The notes: generated by a model not told the origin, from the sequence alone. A stretch of DNA of 64,000 nucleotides from Dipteris shenzhenensis (GCA_047967505.1 CM106538.1); one strand, 5' to 3'. Shown: positions 46,308 through 57,003, counted from the stretch's first letter. Program-made: numbers and translations.

Positions 46308-46544
46308 ATGGCCTATTTTCAGCTTCAAGTAGATCTAACCACAGGCTATGAAAAAGAGGTAGAGCACAAGGAGAGTGATGACATGGATGATGACCTTGAA
46401 GATCATAATGTCCCAGTTGATGATGATGAAAAGATGGACTTACATGACCCGTTCAGAGAGAGGTTGGTGGATGAAGAGAAAGATGATGATGCCTTCTTTG
46501 ATAATTATGGCTCGCAGGGTTATGTAAAAAGGCCACTACGATAA
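46308..46544 (+). CDS. Small acidic open frame, unknown
   Basis: A 78-residue open frame begins MAYFQLQVDLTTGYEKE and is rich in Asp and Glu (DDMDDDLED, VDEEKDDDAFFDNYG). I do not recognise it. It follows directly on the purine tract and may be a broken exon of a larger gene; the 46.55-46.9 kb downstream has no continuing frame that I trust. Confidence 0.25.
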   Translation: MAYFQLQVDLTTGYEKEVEHKESDDMDDDLEDHNVPVDDDEKMDLHDPFRERLVDEEKDDDAFFDNYGSQGYVKRPLR

Positions 46545-47430
46545 TACTTAGTGGTGAGTTTGATGGATTGAATGCCAATGTATCCATTGTGAGTCCTTGA
46601 GAGCGATGGATTGTCCGTCCTGATGCTGGCTGGATTGGGAATTGTGTTCGGCATACCATATGTTAGGTGGTTCCTCCTGATTTGGAATCCTCTATTAATG
46701 CACTATATTGGAGTCTGGTGTCCGAGGCTTATGGATTCCATTGTTGTATAGGACTATGTTATTTGCCCTTGTTTGCTGGCTAGTTCTTGCTTGGTTAATT
46801 GTATTCAGATGGTTGGTCATCCTCTTACACTCTCAGCGTGCATGAAGTGGCCATCTGCACCATTGACCAACCCATCAAGATGTTGAAATTGCCAATGCAT
46901 ATTTATATGAGAGTTCCCTCTTTGAGTTTTAGTTCATTGTGTAGTCCTCCAGCTAGCTTGGGTGATGTGGCACCTTAATTGTTTTGTTGCAAGTTTTATG
47001 CCACTTGTCTCAAGTTGTCTATTTGCTTTGATTACATGTGCAATTGTAGTGAGAATATCGAATACAGCGTGCCCACTTGTTCTACACAAATGCAACCAAA
47101 GATGATTCAACACACTATTTAAAATTTTTGGGACTTTCTCTCTTGGTTTGGACTTTTTTTGGAGCATATCCTCTCCACTCAACTTCACTTAGTGAGCTCA
47201 AAAACTGGGCTTTTTAGAGCACTAAATGGGTCACTTATATACAAATATGGCCTTATTAAGCTAAAAAGTCAAGTGGTGGCCTCTAATTAAAAAAAATATG
47301 GCTCAATGAAGCTAAAACTTGTGCATGGTGCCCCCATCCAATAACTATAATAATAATAACAGTAGTCTCCTAACTCCAGTTCAATTTTAACACTATACTG
47401 ATAAAGTGAAAATATGACACCATATGAAAA
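46545..47430. other. Unassigned, with a MITE-like end
   Basis: No gene was seen. ACACACTATTTAAAATTTTT followed by GGGACTT at ~47108-47135 matches, in the other orientation, one arm of the inverted repeat at 54.03-54.1 kb, so a small dispersed element is likely. Confidence 0.35.
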
Positions 47431-47439
47431 GAGTTTGCT

Positions 47440-47610
47440 GAATTCAACAAATAAGTGGTGTATAGATACACCATTAAAAAAAAAAAAAGAGTTTGTTGAA
47501 TTCAATATATAAGTGGTGTATAGATATACCCTTTTTTTGAAAAACAAAGCATACAATACATTATCTTATTGGTGGTGTATAAATACACCATTTGTATGGA
47601 AAAAAGCATA
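47440..47610. repeat. Hairpin tandem repeats (GGTGTA...TACACC)
   Basis: Three units about 57 bp apart carry GTGGTGTATAGATACACC or variants (near 47457, 47513 and 47571). The first is a perfect 6-bp stem with a 4-base loop and the third nearly so. Units 1 and 2 are preceded by GAGTTTGTTGAATTCAA. They sit at the 3' side of the minus-strand DUF7869-type fragment. Confidence 0.8.
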
Positions 47611-47622
47611 CAAAACATTATC

Positions 47623-48185
47623 TTATGCATCTGAATCTCGTTCAGAGTCATCAGAGTCATGTAATGTATTTGCGCTTGATGGGTCAAGTCTTGCCAAATG
47701 ATGTTTAATATGGACACGACTTGGATCAGGGATTGTGATACATTTTTCAACATTGTATCCATGCTTCTTTTTAAAACTTTGTGTCCTCGATTTCCAACAA
47801 TGAATAATGCTACTGACTTCCACCTTTGTTAATCCCTCATTATTTGGATCCCATTCATGTTTCTTTTGCAAGCATCCCTCATAGAGTTGTTTTATTGTAT
47901 ATCTTCTCGAGAGATTTTTCAATGGCTTTGGTTCATACCATAAAGCTGTGAATGTTATAGGAGTTCCCTTGTCATTCCTTTCTATCTTAGCAACCTTTGC
48001 AACCCAAATTGGGCCACCTTGGTCATCCAACTCTGAACCTGGATCAAAGATGCCCAAACTGCAACAAATAGACCCTCTTCAATCTCATTAGATGGTATAA
48101 ACTCTGGTAAGGGTTTGTCTCCCTTCTCACCACAATATTTTCGAGGTAAAAGGCATTCCTCTGCTTCCTTCATATCTACTAACAA
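47623..48185 (-). pseudogene. DUF7869-type gene, C-terminal fragment (paralogue)
   Basis: Minus-strand frames read EAEECLLPRKYCGEKGDKPL, FIPSNEIEEGLFVAVWAS, then after a frame break GGPIWVAKVAKIERNDKGTP, ITFTALWYEPKP and HGYNVEKCITIPDPS, ending in an acidic tail at 47623. The order YCG..., FVxV, WVAKV..., ALWYEPK, KKxGYxVE...I matches the C-terminal module of the copy at 4.2-5.9 kb. It is cut at 48185/48186 by a plus-strand copia LTR, so only the last ~190 residues remain. Confidence 0.65.
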
Positions 48186-48416
48186 TGTGGATAAGAATTG
48201 GAGTGCTAAAATGGAAAAAGGTTTGGATACCCTAACCTTAATCCTAATCTTAACCCTAAAGTGTTTATATATATAAATCCTTTATAATAAGTAATCGAGT
48301 GTATAGCTAGTAATTTGTGGTGTGCTCTCTAGCTATGCCCGCTCTCCTCATCTCCAATATTCTCCTCTCCCTCTTCAAATTTTAGAGCTTATTCAATTTT
48401 CTCCTCTCCAATATCA
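48186..48416 (+). mobile_element. Copia 5' LTR (231 bp)
   Basis: The LTR starts TGTGGATAAG and ends CCAATATCA, followed at once by the primer-site variant TGGTATTAGAGC (48417-48428). A TTTATATATATAAATCC TATA region lies at ~48264. A degenerate telomere-like stretch (CCCTAACCTTAATCCTAATC plus TTAACCCTAAA) lies at 48231-48260, just upstream of the TATA. The interior is lost within ~340 bp, where G-rich repeat begins. Confidence 0.65.
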
Positions 48417-48428
48417 TGGTATTAGAGC

Positions 48429-48770
48429 TTCTTCATGCCTTTTGTCGAGGCTTTTCTGATGGAACAATAGCAAGGAGACAATGGAATGAAGCAAATGGAG
48501 AGAATGGAGTAGTTTATTCAAGAGAGGAGAGTTCCTTATAAGGTCAACTGATACAATGCATGTGCCCCAAAGGAGAGCGTCTCCAGATCCACAAATCACT
48601 CCAGTGATTTCTCAATTAGCCCATGAATCTCTCAATCACACCTAATAGAACCTTCTACCACTAAACCTGGTCACACTAACCAACACACAACCCTTGTACC
48701 CCTAGGTACACCCCATTACATCAATTTGTCCTTCATTCCCCCCCACAAACTAATGACCTCATCCCTCAGC
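48429..48770. other. Leader-like sequence after the copia primer site
   Basis: No gag or other coding sequence was seen. This is the 5' leader expected after an LTR and primer site, ending in a CCCCCCC run at ~48740 where the G-rich minisatellite starts. Confidence 0.4.
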
Positions 48771-49422
48771 AGTGCAGGGGGAGGGGTGGGAGGGAGGCGA
48801 GAGGGGGGGGAGGCGAGGGGAGGCAAGAGGCAGGGGGAGGGGTGGCAGAGAGGGGGGGGAGGGGTGGGGGGGAGGCGAGAGGGGGTGGCGGGGAGGGGAG
48901 GCGAGGGGAGGCAAGAGGGGGGGCGGGGGGAAGCGAGAGGGGGCAGCAGGGAGGGGAGGCGAGGGGGAGGGGCGGCAAGAGGGGGGCGGGGGGGAGGGGA
49001 GGCGAGAGGGGGGGAGGGGGGGCAGCGGGGAGGGGCGGCGAGAGGGGGAGGGGAGGCGAGGGGGAGGGGCGGCAAGAGGGGGGCGGGGGGGAGGGGAGGC
49101 GAGAGGGGGGGAGGGGGGGCAGCGAGGAGGGGCGGCGAGAGGGGGAGGGGAGAGGGGGGAGGCAGAGGGGAGAGGCGGGGGGAGGAGGAGGCGAGGAGGG
49201 GAGACGAGAGGCGAGGCAGGGGGAGGGGTGAGAGGAGGCGAGAGGGGGGGAGATGAGAGGCGAGATGAGAGATGGGGAGGAGGCGAGAGGGGGGAGGGCG
49301 GGAAGGAGGATGGGAGGGGCCGGAAGGAGAGGGGAGGGGAGACGGGAGGGGAGGGGAGAGGCGGGGAGGCGAGAAGAGAGGGGAGGGACGGGCAGATGGG
49401 AGAGGAGGGGAGGGGAGGGCGG
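48771..49422. repeat. G-rich GGAGGCGAGAGGGGG minisatellite
   Basis: The plus strand is almost all purine with dense G-runs and recurring GGCG. A ~93-bp unit (GAGGCGAGGGGGAGGGGCGG, then CAAGAGGGGGGCGGGG) is present twice in near-identical form, about 48956-49046 and 49045-49143. Open frames rich in Gly, Arg and Glu on this strand are artefacts. Confidence 0.85.
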
Positions 49423-49473
49423 GGGATTAACCCCCCAACCTATTGCGCACGCAACAGGTTGGGGGTTAATCCC
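49423..49473. repeat. 51-bp near-perfect palindrome
   Basis: GGGATTAACCCCCCAACC then TATTGCG forms the left arm (49423-49447). A 2-base centre follows, then CGCAACAGGTTGGGGGTTAA with TCCC (49450-49473). The arms pair with one mismatch and one extra C, leaving almost no loop, so it can extrude as a cruciform. It marks the junction between G-rich and A/T-rich DNA. Confidence 0.9.
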
Positions 49474-49505
49474 TTCCTCTCCTTAAGTGGGGGTCCTTCG
49501 GGGCT

Positions 49506-49980
49506 TTAAAAAACTAAAAAAATTAATTTAATTTTAAAAAAATTAAAAATTAAAAATAAATAAAATTAAAAAAATTAAATTAAATTTTAAATATATAAAT
49601 AATTAATTAAAATGAAATAAAATAATTAAAATAATTTAAAAAATTAAATTAATAAATTTAATTTAATTTAATTTAAAAATTAAATTGATAAATTTAATTT
49701 AATTTAAAAATTAAAATTAAATAAATAAATAAAATTTAGAAAAATTTAGAAAAAATAAATTTAAATTGAAATATATAGATATATAAATAAATAAATTTAA
49801 ATAAATAAAATAAAAATTTTAAAAATTTAAATAAAATTTTTAAAAAAATAAATTAAATTCTTTTATCTATGTTTATAAAATATTTTGAATTAAATTATTT
49901 ATGTAAAAAAATATAAGAAATATATTTAAACATTTAAAATTTTAATTAATTTTTAATATTTAAATATTTAATCAGCAATT
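49506..49980. repeat. ~470-bp almost pure A/T tract
   Basis: The sequence is nearly all A and T, made of AATTTAATTTAA and AAATAAATAAA variants, with only a handful of G or C. It lies between the palindrome and the start of the 50-kb coding relic, whose promoter region it occupies. Confidence 0.85.
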
Positions 49981-50050
49981 TTTTTAATATTTTGAGTTTG
50001 AAAATCATTGTTATTCTCATTTTTTGTTTTTGATTGCTTTGCAGAAAACT

Positions 50051-53000
50051 ATGGCTTCGAGTTTTAGTTCCAAGATGTCTTTCAAATATCTTGAACATGA
50101 TTGGTATTTTATGGAGCGCAAATCAAAGTATTTTTTGGTGATCACTGCCGAGACACTGCCGAGAATGTGTCAAGCGTGAAATATTCTCCAGAGGTAGTAA
50201 GAAATCGTGGCATGGTCTCAACCATCAACATTAAAGAAAACAATTTGATAGAAGTTGTGTGCAAAGGGAAGAATGACGATGTGGTCTACAAGTTACGAGT
50301 CACGCACAAGCACTTCTTGAAGCCCTTACCAGATTCAATTGAGGGATCCCAAGAATTACTTAGTGCCTTAGAAGCATTGAAGAAAATGTGGAATGCATTT
50401 CCAAGTGGTGGTGTTGTACCTTCAGCAACAGTAAGTATGCCATCTATAACATGTAACCCTCAAGTTGTACCACCAATATCTGTGGCGATAACTACGGTAT
50501 CTCCGGCAAGAGTAACTACAATATCTACAGTAGTAACTACAGTATCTCCAACTGTACCTACACCATTGACTGCTGCAACTACAGGAACAAGGAGTGATCG
50601 TGGAGCAGATTCAAGTTCCACAACTATTCCCAGAAAGAGAGCAAAAATAACTCCTACTCCACGTGCAGATTGTTCAAGTGCAGGTTATTTAAAACCAGGC
50701 GAAAAATTGGATAGTGATGATCAGAAGGATCCGTAAGAAGAAGATACAAGTCTCGCAGACTTTTCTATAAGTGTGGCAGACTTACATCTGGAGGATGAGG
50801 GGTACATTTGGGGATTTTCACAATTCAGCATGGCCACAATGCTTATTGATCGAGCTTCGTTGTTCACAAATCAAAGAAAGCTAGATAAGACATTTGCACG
50901 CAAATTGTATGAAGATACGAGGAAAACAAGAACTCCAGTTGCCACTAATATCACTCTTCATCCTATGGCATTTAAGAGACTTCAAGAAGATGATCCTACA
51001 TTGCTTGATGTCACATTTCAAAAGCGCGTGGACTTTCTTAATGCTTTTGAGAACTTTAGAAGGAGTGACTTTGTTCGTGGAGAGTCTTTGTACCAAAGTC
51101 GATATGGGACTGACATCGAGAAGAGATACATGCTCGCAAAGAATAGATTCTTGGAAAGATGCAGGTTTGAGCCCATTGATGGGCAACACTTTTGTGAAGC
51201 TTGCAGGATCGCCCTTGATGAGGGAAGAAAAGGAAACTTGCCGCAGATTGAGTGGATGGAAAAGTTTCAATAGGTCATTTGTCATGTATGCATATTTAAC
51301 GATGACTCGAAGTACATTCTAGAATCAGAAAGGCTGAATTTTGCTCCATTTAGGTTGAAAAAAAGCTCTTCTCTTTCTGAGATCCTGATAAGGGCAAGGG
51401 AGTTATGGGTGGGCTATGGAAAGCCACAAACAGTGAAGGGCAAGAGACCTACATCTGAGTACTTGGCAAAGAGGACTCGATTCTATAGATGCTTGAAAGG
51501 TGTTGTAAGCAATATGCAAGGCATACCAAGTAATAAGGTTGAGGCAAAGGATCTAAACACTGCCGTTGCAAGATACAGGGATATTACTTGCATTGTCTTC
51601 CACAAGGACTCTGTGTTTCAGAGCATGGTGGATGTTTGCCAAGCATATGAAACAGGAAAGATAAAGATATCCTTTGAGGCACCAGAGCACACTGCAACTC
51701 AGAGGAAAGAAATAATGAAACCGATGTCTATTGTTTAGTGGAGAGCATTAAGGTTTGTTCCAGATGCAATAACAGAAGAAGTATGTAAGAAGATCCTAAG
51801 CGGTGACTGCTTCTTTGGAAAGAAGAGCAAGCATAGCAACTTGGATGAAGTGGTCACCCGAATGATTCAAAGTGAGGCTGCTCTCTCGGCACTATTGTTT
51901 TATTGAAATCTGATGATGAGTTAGCTGGCAAGTCAATTAATGTGGATAAGAAGAAAGCACTTAGCCTAGGTCAACTCCTTGATAAGACATGGGCTAGAAA
52001 GTGGTTGGCTTCAATGGATGCAGATACCACACCAACAAAGGATCTAAGAGCTAAAATGCCAAAGATTGTTGAGACAGAATATATGGACATCAAGAAAAAG
52101 GCCTTGCAGTCCACTGCCCAAGGTAGAGCAATTGGTGGTTTAGATGACGGTTCTCCATTCAGCTTCTCCTATGATATCTTGCTATCAGATAATGATACAA
52201 ATTTTGCACACGTCAATGGCATTGATACATAGCATTTCATAACAATGAGCGGTCATGCTTGGGAGAAGCCATGTGTATTTTTCATAGATGAATTGCAAGA
52301 CCTTGCAGTGTCACAAATAGTTGAACTTGTGCGGTTTATCATAGAAGGTCCTATGGCAGATAAGAAAAGATCAACGTTGGTTCTGTTCATGATAGAATCA
52401 CAAAGGGATGCCTTGTATGCGAGTTTGACATCTGCTTTCAAAAGTATACCATGGTATAGTCCTACACAATCATATGACTATCTTGGAAGGCATTGCCATT
52501 CAAGTCTTGTAACCTTTCTTGATGTGCTTCTTATCCAAGGGTGGTGGCAATCTAATCAAAATTCCTTTAAGGACTCTCGAGCTTCATTACTTTGAGGACA
52601 ATAAGGTTAAACTTGATGCAGCAATGGTGGATTACAGAAAGCCGATGGATCCTGATGTGATACTAGAGATGACAAAGAATTTACTGAATGATGGGTGGGA
52701 AGTAGCATTGTATCGAATGGGTTTTGCTGCTAAGAAATTGCTATGCCAAGGTAGAAATGTAAATTTCATTGATACCCCCCATCAGATTGAGTTCTTTGGA
52801 TACATATTACAGTTGCACTACCTTCTTTGAAGAGGAAAATGTTAAAGAAGAGGGTAGTGAGGAAAATGTTGAAGACGAGGGTAGTGAGTTTGAGGGTGAT
52901 GATTCTAGCTCAAGTGATGATGAGGATGAAAGCTCTGCATCCAATGACTTACGCCAAGAAGAAATCCACACAAAGAATAAGGGTGATCAATTGTCAACTA

Positions 53001-53494
53001 GAGTCAAGGAGGTTCCACTCATCATACGGGAAGGCTCGTGGTAGCAAAAAGTAGTAGTACAGCATGTCATAGGAAAAGGTAAGGCTAAAGAGGTGGTAGC
53101 ACTTCCCTTGAAATTAAAAGTGAGGAAGGCACCTTTGATCTTGGGTGAAGGACATGCAAGTGGATCAAGCAAGGAAGCCTTACCCAAAGAAGGTATGGAT
53201 GAGGTAAAGCATGACCAGGAGGAGTTAGCAGGAGGCATAGATGGTTCTTCAACCATAACCTTACAGACTCCAAAGCAGCCTACTAGTCAGAAACCTAGTA
53301 GCCAGGACCCTACTCACCAAGAACTTGGACATGAGACTTTAGAGCAGCCTACTAGTCAGGTGCTTGGAACTGAAGAGCAAACTACTGAGGACCTTGCTAC
53401 TGAGACTCCAGTCTTAGAGCAGCCTATTAGTCAGGACCGTGGTAGTCAAGGGCCTGGCATTGAGGACATTGGTACTGAGGAACATGATTGCTGA
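50051..53494 (+). pseudogene. Long decayed coding region, family not recognised
   Basis: An ATG at 50051 opens MASSFSSKMSFKYLEHDWYF. An 11-bp exact tandem duplication (50143-50164) then breaks frame. Coding continues through VVYKLRVTHKHFLKPLPDS, a Ser/Thr/Pro linker and PRKRAK, a stop (50734), YIWGFSQFSMATMLIDRASL, DFVRGESLYQSRYG, a stop (51271), EILIRARELWVGYGKP, a stop (51736), a frameshift near 51890, KALSLGQLLDKTWARKWLAS, a stop (52230), WEKPCVFFIDELQDLAVSQI, a frameshift near 52520, LELHYFEDNKVKLDAAMVDY, GWEVALYRMGFAAKKLL, a frameshift near 52815, an acidic stretch, and QPTSQ-type repeats to 53494. In total about five stops and four frameshifts over ~1,140 codons. I cannot name the family. 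One gene without introns, beside transposon relics, suggests a transposon-encoded protein or a retrocopy (inference). Confidence 0.55.
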
Positions 53495-53689
53495 CGGCTT
53501 TGTAATCACAAGTTTTGAACTTTTGTGTAAAGCGAATATCTAATAAAAAGTTAACTACTTTTTTGATTTCTTTACTCTCATTATTGTGTATAAAGATTGT
53601 TTATGAGGTCCATTTTATACTTAATGGTGTATTTTAAACTTTATGTCAATGTATTTTTATAGTTAAGGGTGTTTTTTAATACCAAGTGA

Positions 53690-53835
53690 GGTGTATATGT
53701 ACATCACTTACACATAAAAGGATCTATGTACACTACCTTTCTAAGGGGTTTATGTACACCACCTTTCTAAAAGAAATGGTCATAAAGGTGTGTGCACACC
53801 ACTTATACATAAAGGTGTTTATTTACACCACCTCT
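53690..53835. repeat. Second cluster of GGTGT...ACACC hairpins
   Basis: GAGGTGTATATGTACATCAC, GTTTATGTACACCACC, AGGTGTGTGCACACCA and GGTGTTTATTTACACCACC occur within 150 bp, each with a short inverted pair on a GGTGT/ACACC theme, separated by CTTTCTAA or CTCTCTAA. It lies about 200 bp after the stop of the 50-kb relic. Confidence 0.7.
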
Positions 53836-54025
53836 CTAAGAGAATTGGTCATCTATTGATGTTCTTAGGTGATAGTAGCTCAATTCATAAGAAGTTATGA
53901 AGATGTTTATGTAGACCACCTCTGTAAGAGATTTGGTTATGCATTGATGTTCTTAGTACTTAATCACCAAATCTTTTGTTTGGAGTTGTCAAATCTAGTT
54001 CAAAAAACAACATTATTTACTAGCA

Positions 54026-54099
54026 TATTCAAAATTTTTGGACTGTTTTTTAGTCCATTTCTCAAATTGGACTTTACACAAGTCCAAAAATTTTGAATA
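54026..54099. repeat. 19-bp perfect inverted repeat (MITE-like)
   Basis: TATTCAAAATTTTTGGACT at 54026-54044 pairs perfectly with AGTCCAAAAATTTTGAATA at 54081-54099. The 36-bp loop holds further GGACT/AGTCC copies. A related end is at 47.1 kb. Confidence 0.85.
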
Positions 54100-54199
54100 G
54101 TGTGTTATTCTCTATGGGACTGAGGTGGGACTTCATTTGAACTGCACGTGGATGATGAGCTCGAGGTCACTTTGAGTTTATTTGCCGACTCTTAATCTG

Positions 54200-54615
54200 T
54201 TCAGCATGTCTAGGAAATAGTTTGTGTCTTGCCACATTGGTTGATGTAGTTCATAATATTATATGTCCCTTCATATTACGCGGCATTGTGGAGAAAATCC
54301 AATTGTCTTCTTTTGGCCTTACTTGGCAAAGGTCTACACAAAGAAGAATGTCAACTCCCCCAAAGGGCTGATTGTGGTTGTCTTTAATTTCATGTAGGCA
54401 CATGTCCATTGTGGTGAAATTGTTTTGCCCAATCAAGGAAATTTCCTCCACCACCACCAACTCCAAGTCCCTACATTGGAGTTGCTACAGCTTCTCAATG
54501 GAGAGGGATGGACATTGTGATGTTAGAAGCAATAGGCACAAAGCTGAGTCTATTATTATGCCTCCAATGTTTTATGTTACCTCCAGGTCATTGTTTGCTT
54601 GCATGTAGCCATTTT
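54200..54615 (-). pseudogene. Helitron PIF1-like helicase fragment
   Basis: The minus strand reads NIGGIIIDSALCLLLL, a stop, LELVVVEEISLIGQNNFTTM, DMCLHEIKDNHNQPFGGVDI and LLCVDLCQVRPKEDNWIFS. This matches the PIF1-like helicase carried by Helitrons, with the Walker B region (usual DEISM, here EEISL) followed by PFGG...GDxxQLPP. It lacks the Walker A block and the Rep domain, so it is a short relic of a rolling-circle transposon. Confidence 0.75.
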
Positions 54616-55620
54616 TGGTTAGGTTCAAGGAATTTTCTATATATAGGTATCTTGCATGACCCATAACTTATGCATTGCTCAACAGAATTTGGCAAACTTT
54701 GTCTTCAAGTTGTAGTACACATTCCAAACTTGAACATGAGACCACAATTATGGAATAAGGATTTGGAATGCGACTATTAAAGCATTACAAGTCATCCTAA
54801 AGACAATAATAGGATATAGCAATTTATCCAAAAACATCAAAATTTTATTCTATACATACATGCAACCAAGTAATCATTCAAAAGTACACTACGTGAGCTT
54901 CTCCTCAACCCAAGGACACACCTAAATGAGAACATTAGACATGGGTTAACAGGACTCTAATGTTGTGCTAAAGTAATGCAAACCCATTTGAGGGCAAGCT
55001 CCATAACTTTTTTTTTATTTGTTAAAAACAAAAACGGATTGAAAATTTGGAATCCAAAGTAGTGGGACTACTACATGGTGGTCTTAAAACATTGATAGTT
55101 GTTGATATTGATATCTAGATTCACCCTAAAATGGAAGTTGAAAATATGCAATTTGAGCATGTGCAAAGATATTTAAATAAATCCAACACTATCTATAATT
55201 TTGAATTGTTTCTTTTTCCATGCAATTGCTTACTATATGGCTCATAAGCATGCCAAATGTCATTGCATTTCATAACACATGGCATCAAAAACGATAGTGT
55301 GCCCTTTGGCTTATTTTTGTTTTGAAGCATTTTAGGCCGTATTGCACTTGTTTGGGATATCCAATTCTGTTGATGTGTATCATCGGAGGGGGGAAACCCT
55401 ACGGTTGAAAATTTTTCTACTCCTGTAAATTTTGAATTTTCACACCCCCCGCCCATCGAATCTTGGAATATTAACTACTTGCAACCTATCCATGCCCTGC
55501 AACCCATACACACCTCGATGTGACCTTGCATAAACTTTGGTTTGGCATTGTCTTCTTTTGAGTAAGTTGTCTTCTATTCTTTGCTCGCCTCACAATCTAG
55601 CTTCTCTGGGTCTATTCTGG
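54616..55620. other. AT-rich spacer, no gene seen
   Basis: I find no coding or repeat structure that I can support over this kilobase. Confidence 0.4.
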
Positions 55621-55628
55621 ACTGATCA

Positions 55629-56400
55629 TGGCCATGGCGTCAATGCCAACATACAGCTTGCCATGGCTTGTAAGAGAAGGAGATAGAGGCTATGAGGCAG
55701 GAAAGCTGAAAAGCATGGTCAAGGCACAAGGAATAGATTGCAGGTCAAGGAAAGCAATGGCACAGTATTGAAATGGCAATGGAAGACACTTTTCCAACAT
55801 TTGTGAAGGAAGAAACAACGAGAAGAAAGATGACTCCTTGTAGAGTAGTAGCAGGAAGCAGTTGCACAAATGCATGCGAATTCAATCATTGCCATCAGAG
55901 CAAAGAGCACGAGCTATGGTGTCATGATTGGTGGGAGCATTCGAGGCAGCAACATCCAGCCAATTGAATACCAATCTCGAGTCTTTACAAGATTTAGCAT
56001 GCACCCTAAAGATGCACTCCGAAGAGGCGATGCTCTCTAACTTGAGAAATGGCCTACAGAAAGTGAAAGGGGTGCACAGCTTAGATCAACTAGGTGCAAA
56101 GAGGTCAACATTAGCTATGTTGGTGTCCCCTAAAATGGCTTGGGTGCACAATGTCAAAGATGTTGTCAATCAGAAGGACCAACATGGCTCTAGCAGTTGA
56201 ACGTAGAGTAGAAGCAATGCATGATCATCCTGATATGAGAAGACTGTGGACTTCAACAGAACGCAAAAAAGGAGATACAGTCTTAGTGCGAGAATCATTA
56301 CTGGAGTGACGATGTTTTGGTACAAAAATATGAGTTTCTCCAAATAGAAAGGACATTTGTAAAAATCAGATGGGACGCAAGGTGTTTGAGGAGCACACAA
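55629..56400 (+). pseudogene. Uncharacterised coding-like scraps
   Basis: Short plus-strand frames such as MAMASMPTYSLPWLVREGDR (from 55629) and SNLRNGLQKVKGVHSLDQLG (within 55928-56200) have non-random composition but switch frame and do not match a family I recognise. They may be decayed exons or part of a larger mobile element. Confidence 0.2.
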
Positions 56401-56429
56401 TACACATGCTTGATATAATACAGGTCAAT

Positions 56430-57003
56430 GGTGCCTAAACCAACCCAGTGGTTGTTTGTGATTGAGATTTGGGATAGTTTACTTGTTTCATTTCTTAAAC
56501 CAAGCTTGGACTAAATGTGATTGTCCTAAATCAGCCCGGTGGTTGGAACATCATGCAACACTATGCTGGTTCAGCTAAATCACTAGTTATGTGATTGTCC
56601 TGAGCTGGCGTGGTTGAACAGACATTAGTTGCCATCCCGATGTCGTGGTTGGGCAAAAATTAATAGTAATATATTTTGCAATAGATCAGCAATATATTGT
56701 TATTTTACTAAGCTAGCCCTATGGTTGGAACATCATCAAACCGTGGCTACTTCAGCTCAATTAGTGGTTATGTGATTGTTCTGAATCAGCGTTGTTGAAT
56801 AGACATTAGTTAAATCGTGGCTGCTTTAGATCAATCAACAGTTATGTGAAGTTCCTGAAGCAGCGTGGTTGAACACACATTAGTTGTTGACCAGCCTAGT
56901 GGCGTGGTTGAGCAAAATTTAACAGCAATATATTTTGCAACAGAAAAGCAATATATTGTTATTTTACTAAACCAACCCAATGGTTGGAACATCATCCAGC
57001 CAT
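56430..57003. repeat. Degenerate 190-250-bp tandem repeat
   Basis: GGTTGGAACATCAT recurs near 56543, 56733 and 56982. Each is followed or preceded by GGCTGCTTCAGCTCAAT-like, TTATGTGATTGTCCTGA, CAGACATTAGTT and CAATATATTGTTATTTTACT blocks. About three diverged copies lie immediately 3' (in minus-strand sense) of the LINE end. Confidence 0.7.

Noticed and set aside
48726-49509. Gly/Arg/Glu-rich open frames of up to 245 residues in the G-rich minisatellite
   Set aside because: Low-complexity translation of GGAGGCGAGAGGGG repeats in all frames; not a gene.
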